A stretch of DNA of 11,084 nt from an uncultured Bacillus sp. (GTDB lineage: Bacteria; Bacillota; Bacilli; Bacillales; DSM-1321). Below are positions 1 to 7,077 of the stretch, one piece after another. The notes under the pieces were generated by a model. It ran no database searches. It worked only from the letters and a program-made list of their open reading frames with translations, and was not told where the DNA came from. The translations under genes and the position numbers were made by a program. How positions within the stretch are numbered: position 1 is the stretch's first letter; each line of letters starts with the position of its first letter. The DNA lies in the NCBI GenBank assembly GCA_934215995.1, contig CAKQBC010000050.1:1-11084 (forward strand), given 5' to 3'.

Positions 1-1022
1 TCTTCTTCGACCTGGCTGGCACAGCATCCACGATTCTTAAACCTTTCCTGTACGGGATGATCATCGCTTACCTGCTGAATCCGCTTGTTGCATTTCAAGA
101 AAACAAATTGAACCTGCATAGAGGCTGGTCCATCCTGACCAGTTACGGGCTTCTGCTCGGATTGATATGTCTCTTTGTCTTCTACATCATCCCGTCGATT
201 GCTTGGAGCCTGATTGATATTGTGGAACAAATTCCGTTTTATAATATCGAGATTCAAAAATGGGCCAACGATTTGTTTTCCGGATGGAATTGGGAGTTCC
301 TGAGTGACCCTACCCTCCTAAATACAGCTAAGGATTATATTTTAGGGTTCATACCGAAAGTAAGTGAGCTCCTGAAAATAGTCGTCGAAAACCTGGTTGG
401 CTATACAATATCCTTTGGATCCTCATTATTCAATTTGGTATTGGCCATTATCATATCGATTTATTTCCTGATCGATAAAGAGAAAGTGCTTGCCTTTTTC
501 CGAAAGCTGTCACTGGTGCTGTTCGGAAATAGAAAAGGAAATAAGCTAATCGAAGTAACGGGTGCCGTTAATGCCAATATTGGCACATACATCATTGCAA
601 AATCAATTGATTCCTTCTGTTTGGGCACCGTTGCCTATCTCGGTTTCCAGCTGATTGATGTCCCGTATTCCCTGCTATTCGGGATTATTTGCGGGATTAC
701 AAATATGATCCCTTATTTCGGCCCGTTCATCGGTGCTGCACCGGTCATCTTGGTAACATTGCTTTATGACTTCAAAACAGCCATTTGGACCGCAATATTC
801 CTGCTCGTGCTTCAACAGATCGAGGGGAATATTATTGAACCAAAATTCATAGGGGGACGGCTTGGGTTAACGCCGCTTTTGACTCTGTTGGCTGTAGCCC
901 TCGGAGGAGGTTTTTTCGGAATAACCGGGATGATCTTATCTGTTCCGATTATGGGCGTCATTAAGCTATATGTTGACGAGTTCATGGAGAAAAAAGCAGA
1001 CAAATTGGGGCTCGAACAATAA
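1..1022 (+). CDS. AI-2E family transporter (C-terminal ~340 residues, 5' end outside window)
   Basis: Integral membrane protein of the AI-2E (former UPF0118, DUF20) family. The reading frame is open from base 3 with family-like sequence (ILKPFLYGMIIAYLLNP), so the ATG at 57 is internal and the gene starts to the left. About 30-40 N-terminal residues are probably missing. The frame shows long hydrophobic helices, the family signature GITNMIPYFGPFIGAAP near bases 693-743, and EGNIIEPKFIGGRLGL near 822-870, followed by two final helices and a charged tail. Known family roles differ: E. coli TqsA exports autoinducer-2, while some Bacillaceae members were reported as Na+(Li+)/H+ antiporters, so the substrate is not settled by the name. 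It converges on luxS, which makes an AI-2 link tempting but unproven. A hairpin terminator follows directly. Confidence 0.88.
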   Translation, partial: FFDLAGTASTILKPFLYGMIIAYLLNPLVAFQENKLNLHRGWSILTSYGLLLGLICLFVFYIIPSIAWSLIDIVEQIPFYNIEIQKWANDLFSGWNWEFLSDPTLLNTAKDYILGFIPKVSELLKIVVENLVGYTISFGSSLFNLVLAIIISIYFLIDKEKVLAFFRKLSLVLFGNRKGNKLIEVTGAVNANIGTYIIAKSIDSFCLGTVAYLGFQLIDVPYSLLFGIICGITNMIPYFGPFIGAAPVILVTLLYDFKTAIWTAIFLLVLQQIEGNIIEPKFIGGRLGLTPLLTLLAVALGGGFFGITGMILSVPIMGVIKLYVDEFMEKKADKLGLEQ

Positions 1023-1035
1023 TCGGCAGCCTATA

Positions 1036-1079
1036 AGGAGGCAGTCATTCTTATCAACAGGAATGGCTGCTCCTTTTTC
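1036..1079 (+). terminator. Rho-independent terminator of the AI-2E gene
   Basis: A GC-rich inverted repeat (arms about 1037-1050 and 1061-1073, one bulge, loop TTATCAACAG) is followed by TTTTTCTT. It starts 14 bases after the TAA stop. Confidence 0.85.
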
Positions 1080-1122
1080 TTATAAGGTAGTGGCCTTTCA
1101 GAGCCGTAGAAAGAAGCCAAAC

Positions 1123-1155
1123 AAAAAAGCTGCTCCCCTTTTACAGGAAACAGCT
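1123..1155 (-). terminator. Rho-independent terminator of luxS
   Basis: Read on the minus strand, AGCTGTTTCC and GGGGAGCAGCT form a 10-pair stem including two G-U pairs, followed by six T. It lies 10 bases after the luxS stop codon. With the plus-strand terminator at 1036-1079 it insulates the convergent pair. Confidence 0.8.
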
Positions 1156-1165
1156 AAGCTTATTT

Positions 1166-1636
1166 TTAAGCGAATACGTTTCTCCACTCGTCCTTCTTGG
1201 CAAGCATTTCTTTGGCGATTTCCTTAGCGCCTTCCAGGCTGTGGCTTGCAGCCCAGCCGCATTGCACTTCATTGCATGCAGGAACTTCATCAGCCTCAAG
1301 AACATCATTCAATGTTTTTTCGAGCACTTCCAGGATTTCATCGTAGTTGTCGTGATTAATGACAGCAAGATAGAAGCCTGTTTGGCAGCCCATCGGACTT
1401 ACATCGACAACCTTATCCAAGTGGTTGCGCACGTTTTCTGCCATTAGATGCTCCAAGGAATGAAGGCCCGGCATTTCCATATGCTCTTTGTTCGGCTGTT
1501 TGAACCGGATATCATATTTATGGATAACATCGCCTTTCATACCGTTTGTTACGCCAGCAAGCCTTACATATGGCGCTTTCACTTTTGTATGATCAAGGTT
1601 GAAACTTTCAACATTCATTTTTTTAACCATTTTCAT
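1166..1636 (-). CDS. luxS: S-ribosylhomocysteine lyase LuxS
   Basis: Cytosolic metalloenzyme that splits S-ribosylhomocysteine into homocysteine and DPD, the precursor of autoinducer-2, in the activated methyl cycle. The 156 residues match the usual family length. All key residues are visible: the metal ligands His59 and His63 in HSLEH, Glu62 in the same motif, catalytic Cys84 in PMGCQTG, and the third metal ligand Cys126 in NEVQCG. The sequence ([32 protein letters not shown]) resembles the Listeria/lactobacilli type more than the B. subtilis type as I recall it. AGGAG lies 4 bases before the ATG at 1636 and 10 before the ATG at 1630, so the second ATG (residue 3) may be the true start. Monocistronic, with its own promoter, structured leader and terminator. 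Confidence 0.97.
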   Translation of the reverse strand: MKMVKKMNVESFNLDHTKVKAPYVRLAGVTNGMKGDVIHKYDIRFKQPNKEHMEMPGLHSLEHLMAENVRNHLDKVVDVSPMGCQTGFYLAVINHDNYDEILEVLEKTLNDVLEADEVPACNEVQCGWAASHSLEGAKEIAKEMLAKKDEWRNVFA

Positions 1637-1658
1637 TTCACTCCTATCGGTAATATAA

Positions 1659-1679
1659 AAATCGGCCCTTTCCCGATTT
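1659..1679 (-). promoter_or_regulatory. Terminator-like hairpin in the luxS leader
   Basis: On the minus strand AAATCGG and CCGATTT pair perfectly (7 bp, loop GAAAGGG) and are followed by TTATATT, about 23 bases before the luxS ATG. A second CCGAT (plus-strand 1646-1650) directly precedes the ribosome binding site and could pair with the same left arm instead. An attenuator is possible, but the stem is short and this is an inference. Confidence 0.4.
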
Positions 1680-1740
1680 CAAATTCCTGACATTCTGTTT
1701 CTAGTATACTCTCATTATCAATATACTTCCATTTTTTCGT

Positions 1741-1802
1741 TTGGTCCGCAAAGCCTTACGAACCAACCCTTACATTGTAAAAGATTCACCGTAATAAATC
1801 AA
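1741..1802 (-). promoter_or_regulatory. luxS promoter and 5' leader hairpin
   Basis: On the minus strand, TTGATT (plus 1797-1802), a 17-base spacer and TACAAT (plus 1774-1779) form a good vegetative promoter. This predicts a start near 1767 and a leader of about 130 bases. The first transcribed bases form a stem of TTGGTTCG with CGGACCAA (plus 1741-1766), which could protect the 5' end of the mRNA. Confidence 0.6.
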
Positions 1803-1914
1803 AGACATATTCAGGTTATGTTTGTTTTTCGGCGAAGTTCCATTTTTCTTTAAATCGCCGCTTATGTTTTTGACGGTTTTTTTCTTATGAATTTGCATAA
1901 TCCAGCCATAAAGA

Positions 1915-1955
1915 GGCGCCTCCTATTCCGGCGAGCAGCCGCAGCAGGAGGCGCA
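1915..1955 (-). terminator. Hairpin downstream of the cation ATPase gene
   Basis: The arms GCGCCTCCT (1916-1924) and AGGAGGCGC (1946-1954) are perfect 9-base inverted repeats with a GC-rich loop. They lie about 20 bases beyond the ATPase stop. The T-run on the minus strand is weak (CTCTTTATGG), so this may be a weak terminator or an mRNA-end stabiliser. Confidence 0.55.
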
Positions 1956-1973
1956 AGGAACTCTTTCTTTACT

Positions 1974-4769
1974 TTATGCTATCTTCACGCCCATCTTTCT
2001 CACAAACAATTTTCTTGTCTCCTCGAAAATTAGGAATACTAGCAAACTGGCCGGGAGCATAGCGAGATGGATCCATTCAGGGCCTGTTGTCCCAAGCAGG
2101 TTTTGGACAGCCGGCACATAAGCAATCATCAGATAGAATCCTATTTCCACCACAATTCCCCATATCATCAGATTGTTCTTTTTGAACGTCTGAAAAATGG
2201 AAAGGTATGAGGAACGGCATGATAAAAGATTACCGATCTGGGCAGCGATTACGGCCCCGAAACCAAGTGTGATCGCATAGCTGTATACATACATGACATC
2301 TTTTCCTGCTGTGCCTTCAGCGATCGAAGCGGTAAATCCGCGGATCTCTTCGAATGTATAGCCGAAATGGTTCCATGCGAAAAAGAAGAAAAGGAACAGC
2401 ATGGCCGCTTCCAGCATCCCCAGGAAAGAATAAGCGCGCAGCAAAACGGATTTATTCAGGATGTTGCTGTTCGGGTCTCTTGGCGGCTTATCAAGAATAT
2501 CATCATCCGGCAGTTCGGCTCCAAGTGAAATCGCCGGCAGCAAATCTGTACCCAAGTCGATCGCCAATACAAGCAAGACCGTCATCGCCAGCGGGATATT
2601 GAAAATCCCCATCATAAGGAAAGGAAGTACTTCGGGAATGTTGGATGCCAGGATATACGTAAGGAACTTCTGTATATTCGCATAAATGGCACGGCCCTCT
2701 TTAATCGCTTCCACAATCGTTGCAAAATGGTCATCCAATAGAACCATATCGGATGCCTCGATAGCCACGTCCGATCCTTTCTCTCCCATAGAAATACCGA
2801 TATCCGCTTTCTTTAGGGCGAGCACATCATTGATGCCATCACCGGTCACTGCCACAACATGGCCGATGCTTTGGTACGTCTCTACGATCTTCAGTTTATG
2901 CTTCGGTGTCGTCCTTGCAAATATGACGGGCTGTTCGGTGTCGATTTTCATTGCAAGCTCTTCTTTTGTCATCTTTTCAAGCTCGGGCCCATCAATTGCA
3001 ACGTATCCATCCTGAACGATGCCGACTTGTTTGGCGATGGCTGCTGCCGTCAGGCTGTAATCACCGGTTACGATCGTTACCTTTAATCCTGCTCTATAGC
3101 AGTCAGCCACAGCTTCCTTCACGCCTTCTTTCGGAGGGTCATACATAATGGCCAACCCAAGAAACGTCAAGCCCTGCTGAGCGGTAATGTCCCTGCAGGC
3201 AATGGCCAGTACGCGATACCCTTCACTAGCCGCTTTATTGTTTATCTCTTTGATTTCGGCTCTGCGGCTTTCCGTCATGATAGACGGGACACCGTCTTTC
3301 AGTATAAAATCACTCTCAGCAATCAAATTTGCCGGGTTTCCTTTTGTGAATTCTATCACATGATTTCCCGGAAAAAACTCACTTTGTTTGTTCAACACGT
3401 GGACTGTCATTTTTTTCGTTTCCGAGCTGAACGGGAACAATTGCTTCTGTTCAAATTGTTTTCTGACCGCTGCAATGTCCAAGCCTGCTTTTTCAGCAGC
3501 GATCAATACGGCCCCTTCTGTCGGATTGCCGATGATTTCCCACTGATCGCCGTTGCTTTTCAGAACCGTATCGGAACAGACAGCTGATGCCGTCAACAGA
3601 AGGCCAAATGCCTTCCCTGACGCTCCAGGGCCCGTGATGCTTCCCTGCTTGCTGAATCCTTCCCCTCCGAACTCTGCGACTCCGTCCGCTGTCCAAATGG
3701 CTTTGGTGAACATTTCATTCCGTGTCAGTGTACCCGTTTTATCCGTACAGATGACCGAGGTGGCACTTAATGTTTCGACTGCGGACTGCTTCCGCATCAG
3801 AGCATTCTTCTTCGCCATCCGGACGACACTGAGCGCAAGCGATAAACTGACTGTCGGCATAAGCCCTTCGGGAATGTTCGCCACAATGATTCCGATTGCA
3901 AATAACAAAGCCGCACTGACTTTAAGCTCGGTCACAAAAACAGAAAGCAGAAAAGTGATTATGCCGATCACAACAGCGATGATAGCAACTATTTTCGTAA
4001 TCCTCTCGATCTGGATTTCCAATGAGCTTTTCTGTGTTTCGATTTCTGCTGTCGAACTGGAGATATTGCCGATTTGCGTAGCCGATCCAGTTGCAAATAC
4101 AATCCCCGTGGCAGATCCGCCTGTCACCATCGTGCCGGCGAAGACAAGGTTTTCACATTCGATGATGGAGCCTTCTCCCCTCTTTGCCGGTTTTTCATTC
4201 CGGTCAACGGGAACAGATTCACCAGTCAGCATTGAATTATCAACGAATAACCCATCCGCCGAAATGATGCGAATGTCCGCAGGCACCTTATCCCCAGCTG
4301 CCAAAGCTATCACATCGCCGGGAACAAGCGAATCGGCCGGCTTGACACCGAGCTCCCCGTTTCTGTAAACCTTCACTTTATTCGGCATCATTTTTGATAA
4401 GGACTGAAGTGCTTTATCCGCCTTGCTTTCCTGTATGTATGAAAAAATCGAATTGATAAGTACGATCGACCAAATGACGTACATCAAGATTGGCGTTCCG
4501 GAAATGTAAGCAAGAATACTCGCAATCCAGAGCATGACCGAGAAAACACTGAACAGTTTTGCAAAAAGGATCTTAAATGGATGGAATCTCTTTTCCTTCT
4601 TGATTGTATTCTCGCCAAAATGCTGTAATCTCCTATCGGTTTCCTCCTCCGAAAGCCCTCCTTCCGATGTTTCCAAACTTCTGAATACCATCTCCGGTTC
4701 CTGTAAAGCTAAGCTGGACGGATCAATCATCCTTGACAAGAAGGATTTCTGTTCTTCATCAGGCACCAA
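1974..4769 (-). CDS. P2-type cation-transporting ATPase, Na,K-ATPase-like
   Basis: ATP-driven ion pump of the plasma membrane, 931 residues from the TTG at 4769. AAGGAGG directly abuts the upstream GTG at 4778, which is too close, and lies 9 bases from this TTG. Numbered from the TTG: N-terminal cation-ATPase domain, M1-M2 at about 70-112, actuator TGES 182-185, M3-M4 about 258-310 with PEGL at 300-303, phosphorylation motif DKTGT at 343-347 (Asp343), nucleotide domain with KGNP 476-479, DPPK 544-547, TGD 568-570, hinge TGDGIND 642-648, then six C-terminal helices. M5 SNIPE (709-713) and M6 IDLGTD (Asp738, Asp742) match the K+-binding helices of Na,K-ATPase rather than SERCA. In M8 the QWAD/QIAD motif reads QIGN (Asn847). 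No beta subunit is visible and the gene is monocistronic. Substrate could be Na+, K+, H+ or Ca2+. Family is certain, ion is not. Confidence 0.93.
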   Translation of the reverse strand: MVPDEEQKSFLSRMIDPSSLALQEPEMVFRSLETSEGGLSEEETDRRLQHFGENTIKKEKRFHPFKILFAKLFSVFSVMLWIASILAYISGTPILMYVIWSIVLINSIFSYIQESKADKALQSLSKMMPNKVKVYRNGELGVKPADSLVPGDVIALAAGDKVPADIRIISADGLFVDNSMLTGESVPVDRNEKPAKRGEGSIIECENLVFAGTMVTGGSATGIVFATGSATQIGNISSSTAEIETQKSSLEIQIERITKIVAIIAVVIGIITFLLSVFVTELKVSAALLFAIGIIVANIPEGLMPTVSLSLALSVVRMAKKNALMRKQSAVETLSATSVICTDKTGTLTRNEMFTKAIWTADGVAEFGGEGFSKQGSITGPGASGKAFGLLLTASAVCSDTVLKSNGDQWEIIGNPTEGAVLIAAEKAGLDIAAVRKQFEQKQLFPFSSETKKMTVHVLNKQSEFFPGNHVIEFTKGNPANLIAESDFILKDGVPSIMTESRRAEIKEINNKAASEGYRVLAIACRDITAQQGLTFLGLAIMYDPPKEGVKEAVADCYRAGLKVTIVTGDYSLTAAAIAKQVGIVQDGYVAIDGPELEKMTKEELAMKIDTEQPVIFARTTPKHKLKIVETYQSIGHVVAVTGDGINDVLALKKADIGISMGEKGSDVAIEASDMVLLDDHFATIVEAIKEGRAIYANIQKFLTYILASNIPEVLPFLMMGIFNIPLAMTVLLVLAIDLGTDLLPAISLGAELPDDDILDKPPRDPNSNILNKSVLLRAYSFLGMLEAAMLFLFFFFAWNHFGYTFEEIRGFTASIAEGTAGKDVMYVYSYAITLGFGAVIAAQIGNLLSCRSSYLSIFQTFKKNNLMIWGIVVEIGFYLMIAYVPAVQNLLGTTGPEWIHLAMLPASLLVFLIFEETRKLFVRKMGVKIA

Positions 4770-4778
4770 AACAATCAC

Positions 4779-5034
4779 CCTCCTTCAAATTCGCCTTAAT
4801 ATTATATTAACATAATATACTGAATCTTCTACAGGAGAATTTCCTCTTTCCGGTCATCCATTCATAATAAGGGCTGATGTGATGCTGTCTCTGTATAACT
4901 GATTCTTTTACATGGTTGTTTGGTCAACGCTTTCCCCCTGCTCAAAAATGAACTGCACTTATTTTCCAACATACAATGAACCTGCTTACGCCAAGTGTAT
5001 GTAAAAGTGAAAAGTCTTTTTTCAGGAAAAAATA
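4779..5034. other. Intergenic region between divergent ATPase and MerR cluster
   Basis: The perfect SD AAGGAGG of the ATPase lies at 4779-4786 on the minus strand. A 7-base AT-only inverted repeat (ATATTAT...ATAATAT, about 4799-4818) lies just upstream and could be an operator, but AT-richness makes it weak evidence. I found no well-spaced promoter for the ATPase and no other gene. Confidence 0.4.
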
Positions 5035-5212
5035 ATGGATAAATCAGTTGAAAGTGACCTTACGTCATCTTTTATACTGTCACTATACCTTTTCTTTCTT
5101 TGGAGCAGGAATAGGTTTGCTAGTTAATCATGCAATTTCCGGGGTGTTAATCGGACTGGGTTTAGGTTACATATTTAAATCTCTTCTCTTCAAACAGAAG
5201 AATGGAGATTAA
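5035..5212 (+). pseudogene. Tiny two-helix membrane protein, apparently frameshifted
   Basis: ATG at 5035 (weak SD AGGAAAAA) opens MDKSVESDLTSSFILSLYLF, a polar start followed by a hydrophobic helix. The frame then runs into a stop. One frame over, the T-rich run at 5090-5101 continues smoothly as FFGAGIGLLVNHAISGVLIG and a Lys-rich end (KQKNGD), stopping at 5212. Removing one T would give a protein of about 58 residues with two glycine-rich transmembrane helices. The stop overlaps the SD of the MerR gene, so the two look translationally coupled. Family not recognised. Alternatively only the part from TTG at 5117 (SD AGGA, 31 residues) is translated, because a MerR-type promoter seems to lie inside the first half. 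Confidence 0.45.
5048..5078 (+). promoter_or_regulatory. MerR-type promoter with 19-base spacer and dyad
   Basis: TTGAAA (5048-5053) and TATACT (5073-5078) are separated by 19 bases instead of 17, the usual layout of promoters activated by MerR-family proteins. The spacer carries a dyad TGAC-CTTAC-GTCA (5055-5067) that extends to AAAGTGAC and GTCATCTTT with a one-base offset, nearly centred in the spacer. The MerR gene begins 150 bases downstream, so autoregulation is likely. Confidence 0.55.
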
Positions 5213-5228
5213 GGAAGTAGGAATTAAG

Positions 5229-5966
5229 TTGCTGCATATTAACGAAGTCAAAAAGATGAGTGGCTTATCGGTTAGAACCTTACGATATTACGACCAGATT
5301 GGCCTGCTGAAACCTGCATCCAAAACGGATGGCGGGCACAGATTGTACTCAAATACAGCGTTGAAAAAGTTACAGCATATACGATTTTTAAAGACAATAG
5401 GTTTTGCATTGAGTGAAATCAAAGAAATGCTAGAATCTGAAGACTGGGATTGGTCGAAAAACCTAATGAGGCAGCTATCTTATGTCCTAAATGAAAAGGA
5501 GCGGCTCTTGAAGATTGAAGGGAATGTTAGGGAACTTATAAATGGAATCGCTATTGAGGGGGATGAATTTACGATTCAGAAAATAATCAGCTTATATACT
5601 AGGGATCCGAAAGAGATTTTAACTCTTAATAGAGAAGAGCTGCATATGAAAAACACCGAGGTCCTAAGTAAACTGCCGCATATGGCAAGCAGCGACCCGG
5701 ATTCTTTGGAGTGGATCGCCCTGCTTGGCCAACTTAAAAAATATATGTACCTTGGCCATGATGCTATGCGGATACAGAATATCATCAAAAGGATGGATGT
5801 AAAAAGAAATGAAGATTTTAAGGACGAAGATGCTTTTTTAGATACCCTATGGAACATTAGAATGTCCCCTGAGGAGTCAAAAAAGCATAGCCTTTATCCT
5901 GTTGATCAAGAGGTTCTTGACTTTATGGAGAAAGCTTATATATATTACACCGCTAACAAGCGATAG
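5229..5966 (+). CDS. MerR-family transcriptional regulator
   Basis: DNA-binding regulator of 245 residues. The N-terminal winged helix-turn-helix is clear: HINEVKKMSGLSVRTLRYYD, then GLLKPASKTDGGHRLYS, and the second helix pair LKKLQHIRFLKTIGFALSEIKEML (about residues 3-70). A helical linker (about 78-105) leads to a roughly 130-residue C-terminal domain that I do not recognise. It may bind a ligand, as in TipA/Mta-like members, but no Cys-based metal site is visible. Start: TTG at 5229, with AGGA (5219-5222) six bases before it and the domain beginning right after. The ATG at 5202 would add nine residues unlike the family and overlaps the upstream stop. It sits between two small membrane protein genes, suggesting it senses a compound and controls them through the promoter at 5048-5078. 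Confidence 0.88.
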   Translation: MLHINEVKKMSGLSVRTLRYYDQIGLLKPASKTDGGHRLYSNTALKKLQHIRFLKTIGFALSEIKEMLESEDWDWSKNLMRQLSYVLNEKERLLKIEGNVRELINGIAIEGDEFTIQKIISLYTRDPKEILTLNREELHMKNTEVLSKLPHMASSDPDSLEWIALLGQLKKYMYLGHDAMRIQNIIKRMDVKRNEDFKDEDAFLDTLWNIRMSPEESKKHSLYPVDQEVLDFMEKAYIYYTANKR

Positions 5967-5999
5967 TTTTTATTACAATCTCTCAATATGGAGGAATGA

Positions 6000-6655
6000 A
6001 TGGGAACAGATCTTTTGGTTTATATAGGCGGCTTAGCACTTTTAGACACATTAAGCCCTACAATAATCGGTGTTACACTTTTCATTATTTTAAAGAACAA
6101 GGAAAATGCAGCATCAAGATTATTCACCTATCTATTCACAGTTGCACTGTTATATTTCGCATTAGGTGCCGGAATAATGTATGGTTACATTATCTAATCG
6201 GCACCTTCACTACTATATCTCAAGACAAAATATTCAGCCGGGCCATTTTCGTGTTAGGGGTTATTTTATTTATCGCCAGCTTCTTTGTCCCTGCAAATAA
6301 AAAAAATAATATTCCTGCACCTAAAACGCAAAGTATATTCTCCATTCTATTTATCGGCATTACAACTTTTTTAATTGAGGCAGGTTCAGCTTTTCCGTAC
6401 TTTGCTGCCATTGGTTTATTAACAACAAATAATATCCCTTCTTATCAATGGCTGCCGATAATAGCTATATATAACATCATTATGGTGCTGCCGGCCATCC
6501 TCATCTTCTTGGGATATAAGCTATTTGGAAGATTGATTAATTCTAACTTAGTTGCTCTTCATAACAAACTATCGAACAGTTCAAATTCGGCTTTATCCTG
6601 GATTATGTGCATTGTTGGGTTGCTTTTAATTTTCAATACGCTAGAATATCTCTAA
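6000..6655 (+). pseudogene. GAP-family (LysE-like) membrane protein with a frameshift
   Basis: ATG at 6000 follows GGAGG (5990-5994) by 5 bases and opens MGTDLLVYIGGLALLDTLSP, typical of the GAP/Sap family of six-helix membrane proteins related to LysE-type exporters. This frame stops at 6195-6197 after ALGAGIMYGYII. The next frame continues the family sequence without a break as LHYLIGTFTTISQDKIFSRA and on through four more helices to 6655. One base is missing near 6184 (GG-N-TTA would read GLHYLIG). Corrected, the protein has about 218 residues with six helices, so the rest of the gene looks fresh. No slippery heptamer for programmed -1 frameshifting is visible at the join. It lies 33 bases after the MerR stop, probably in one operon. 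Substrate unknown. Confidence 0.75.
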
Positions 6656-6722
6656 CATCATAAGCCGAATCCACCAAAGAATTGTACCTCCCTAAAATTT
6701 CTACTGCATTTCCTTCAATTTT

Positions 6723-6745
6723 TGTTATACTGTTTCAGGAAGGAG
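6723..6745 (+). promoter_or_regulatory. Extended -10 promoter and RBS of the 69-residue gene
   Basis: TGTTATACT (6723-6731) is an extended -10 box. The -35 at proper distance is poor (ACTGCA). The predicted start near 6738 puts AAGGAG (6740-6745) almost at the 5' end of the mRNA. Confidence 0.35.
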
Positions 6746-6754
6746 ATATGATTA

Positions 6755-6964
6755 ATGAACAAAAAAACAACCATTGGATTAAGTTTTATAGCAATCGGTT
6801 TCATCTTTCTGCTGCTATCCTTTATACCTTCCCTGCCGGTTGCCGGATGGGCAATCCTGCTTGGTATAAGTATACTGTGCAACATCATCGGAACGGTCAT
6901 ACTGACCATCTCCCTATATTCGATCCAAAAAAACAATAAAAAGAATGATAACAGTCTGTATTGA
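6755..6964 (+). CDS. Small membrane protein, 69 residues, unknown function
   Basis: ATG at 6755 has AAGGAG 9 bases upstream, a strong signal. The protein has a short basic start (MNKKT), two hydrophobic helices at about residues 6-24 and 30-54 separated by a Pro/Gly turn (SLPVAG), and a charged tail (KNNKKNDN). I do not recognise a family. It lies 100 bases after the GAP gene with its own possible promoter, so it may be a separate unit. The strong SD, intact frame and clean membrane topology argue that it is real. A strong terminator lies about 80 bases after its stop. Confidence 0.65.
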   Translation: MNKKTTIGLSFIAIGFIFLLLSFIPSLPVAGWAILLGISILCNIIGTVILTISLYSIQKNNKKNDNSLY

Positions 6965-7040
6965 TCGGCTTCATGGCATCGGCCGTGAATGGCACAATAC
7001 ATGCCGGGAATCCCGAAACGGCAGGTCCCGCACATATATA

Positions 7041-7077
7041 AAAAGAGCGCTATCCTTGTGGGAGAGCGCTCTTTTTT
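7041..7077 (+). terminator. Strong, probably bidirectional terminator
   Basis: AGAGCGCT (7044-7051) and AGCGCTCT (7065-7072) form a perfect 8-base stem with an A-run before and a T-run after. It closes the 5035-6964 region. Confidence 0.85.

Larger units (their letters stand above)
1637..1973. other. Intergenic region between the ATPase gene and luxS
   Basis: No coding sequence is supported here. From right to left it holds the ATPase hairpin (1915-1954), an AT-rich stretch with nothing recognisable (about 1803-1910), the luxS promoter and leader stem (1741-1802), and the second leader hairpin (1659-1679). Confidence 0.6.

Noticed and set aside
1823..1861. CGGCGA...TCGCCG inverted repeat
   Set aside because: Six pairs with a loop of about 19 bases and no associated T-run or gene end: weak and unsupported.
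3553..4368. A 271-codon plus-strand frame opposite the ATPase gene
   Set aside because: It is fully antisense to the conserved M3 to phosphorylation-domain region, has no RBS and its product has a Ser/Thr/Pro-rich composition typical of a shadow frame.
4799..4818. ATATTAT/ATAATAT inverted repeat upstream of the ATPase as an operator
   Set aside because: It is made only of A and T in an AT-rich stretch, so a chance match is too likely to name it a site.
6180..6200. Programmed -1 frameshift in the GAP gene
   Set aside because: No slippery heptamer or following stem is visible, so a lesion or sequence error is the simpler reading.
6715..7035. A minus-strand frame with a Cys-rich start
   Set aside because: It lies opposite the well-supported 69-residue gene, crosses its promoter region, has no RBS, and the Cys spacing fits no zinc motif.
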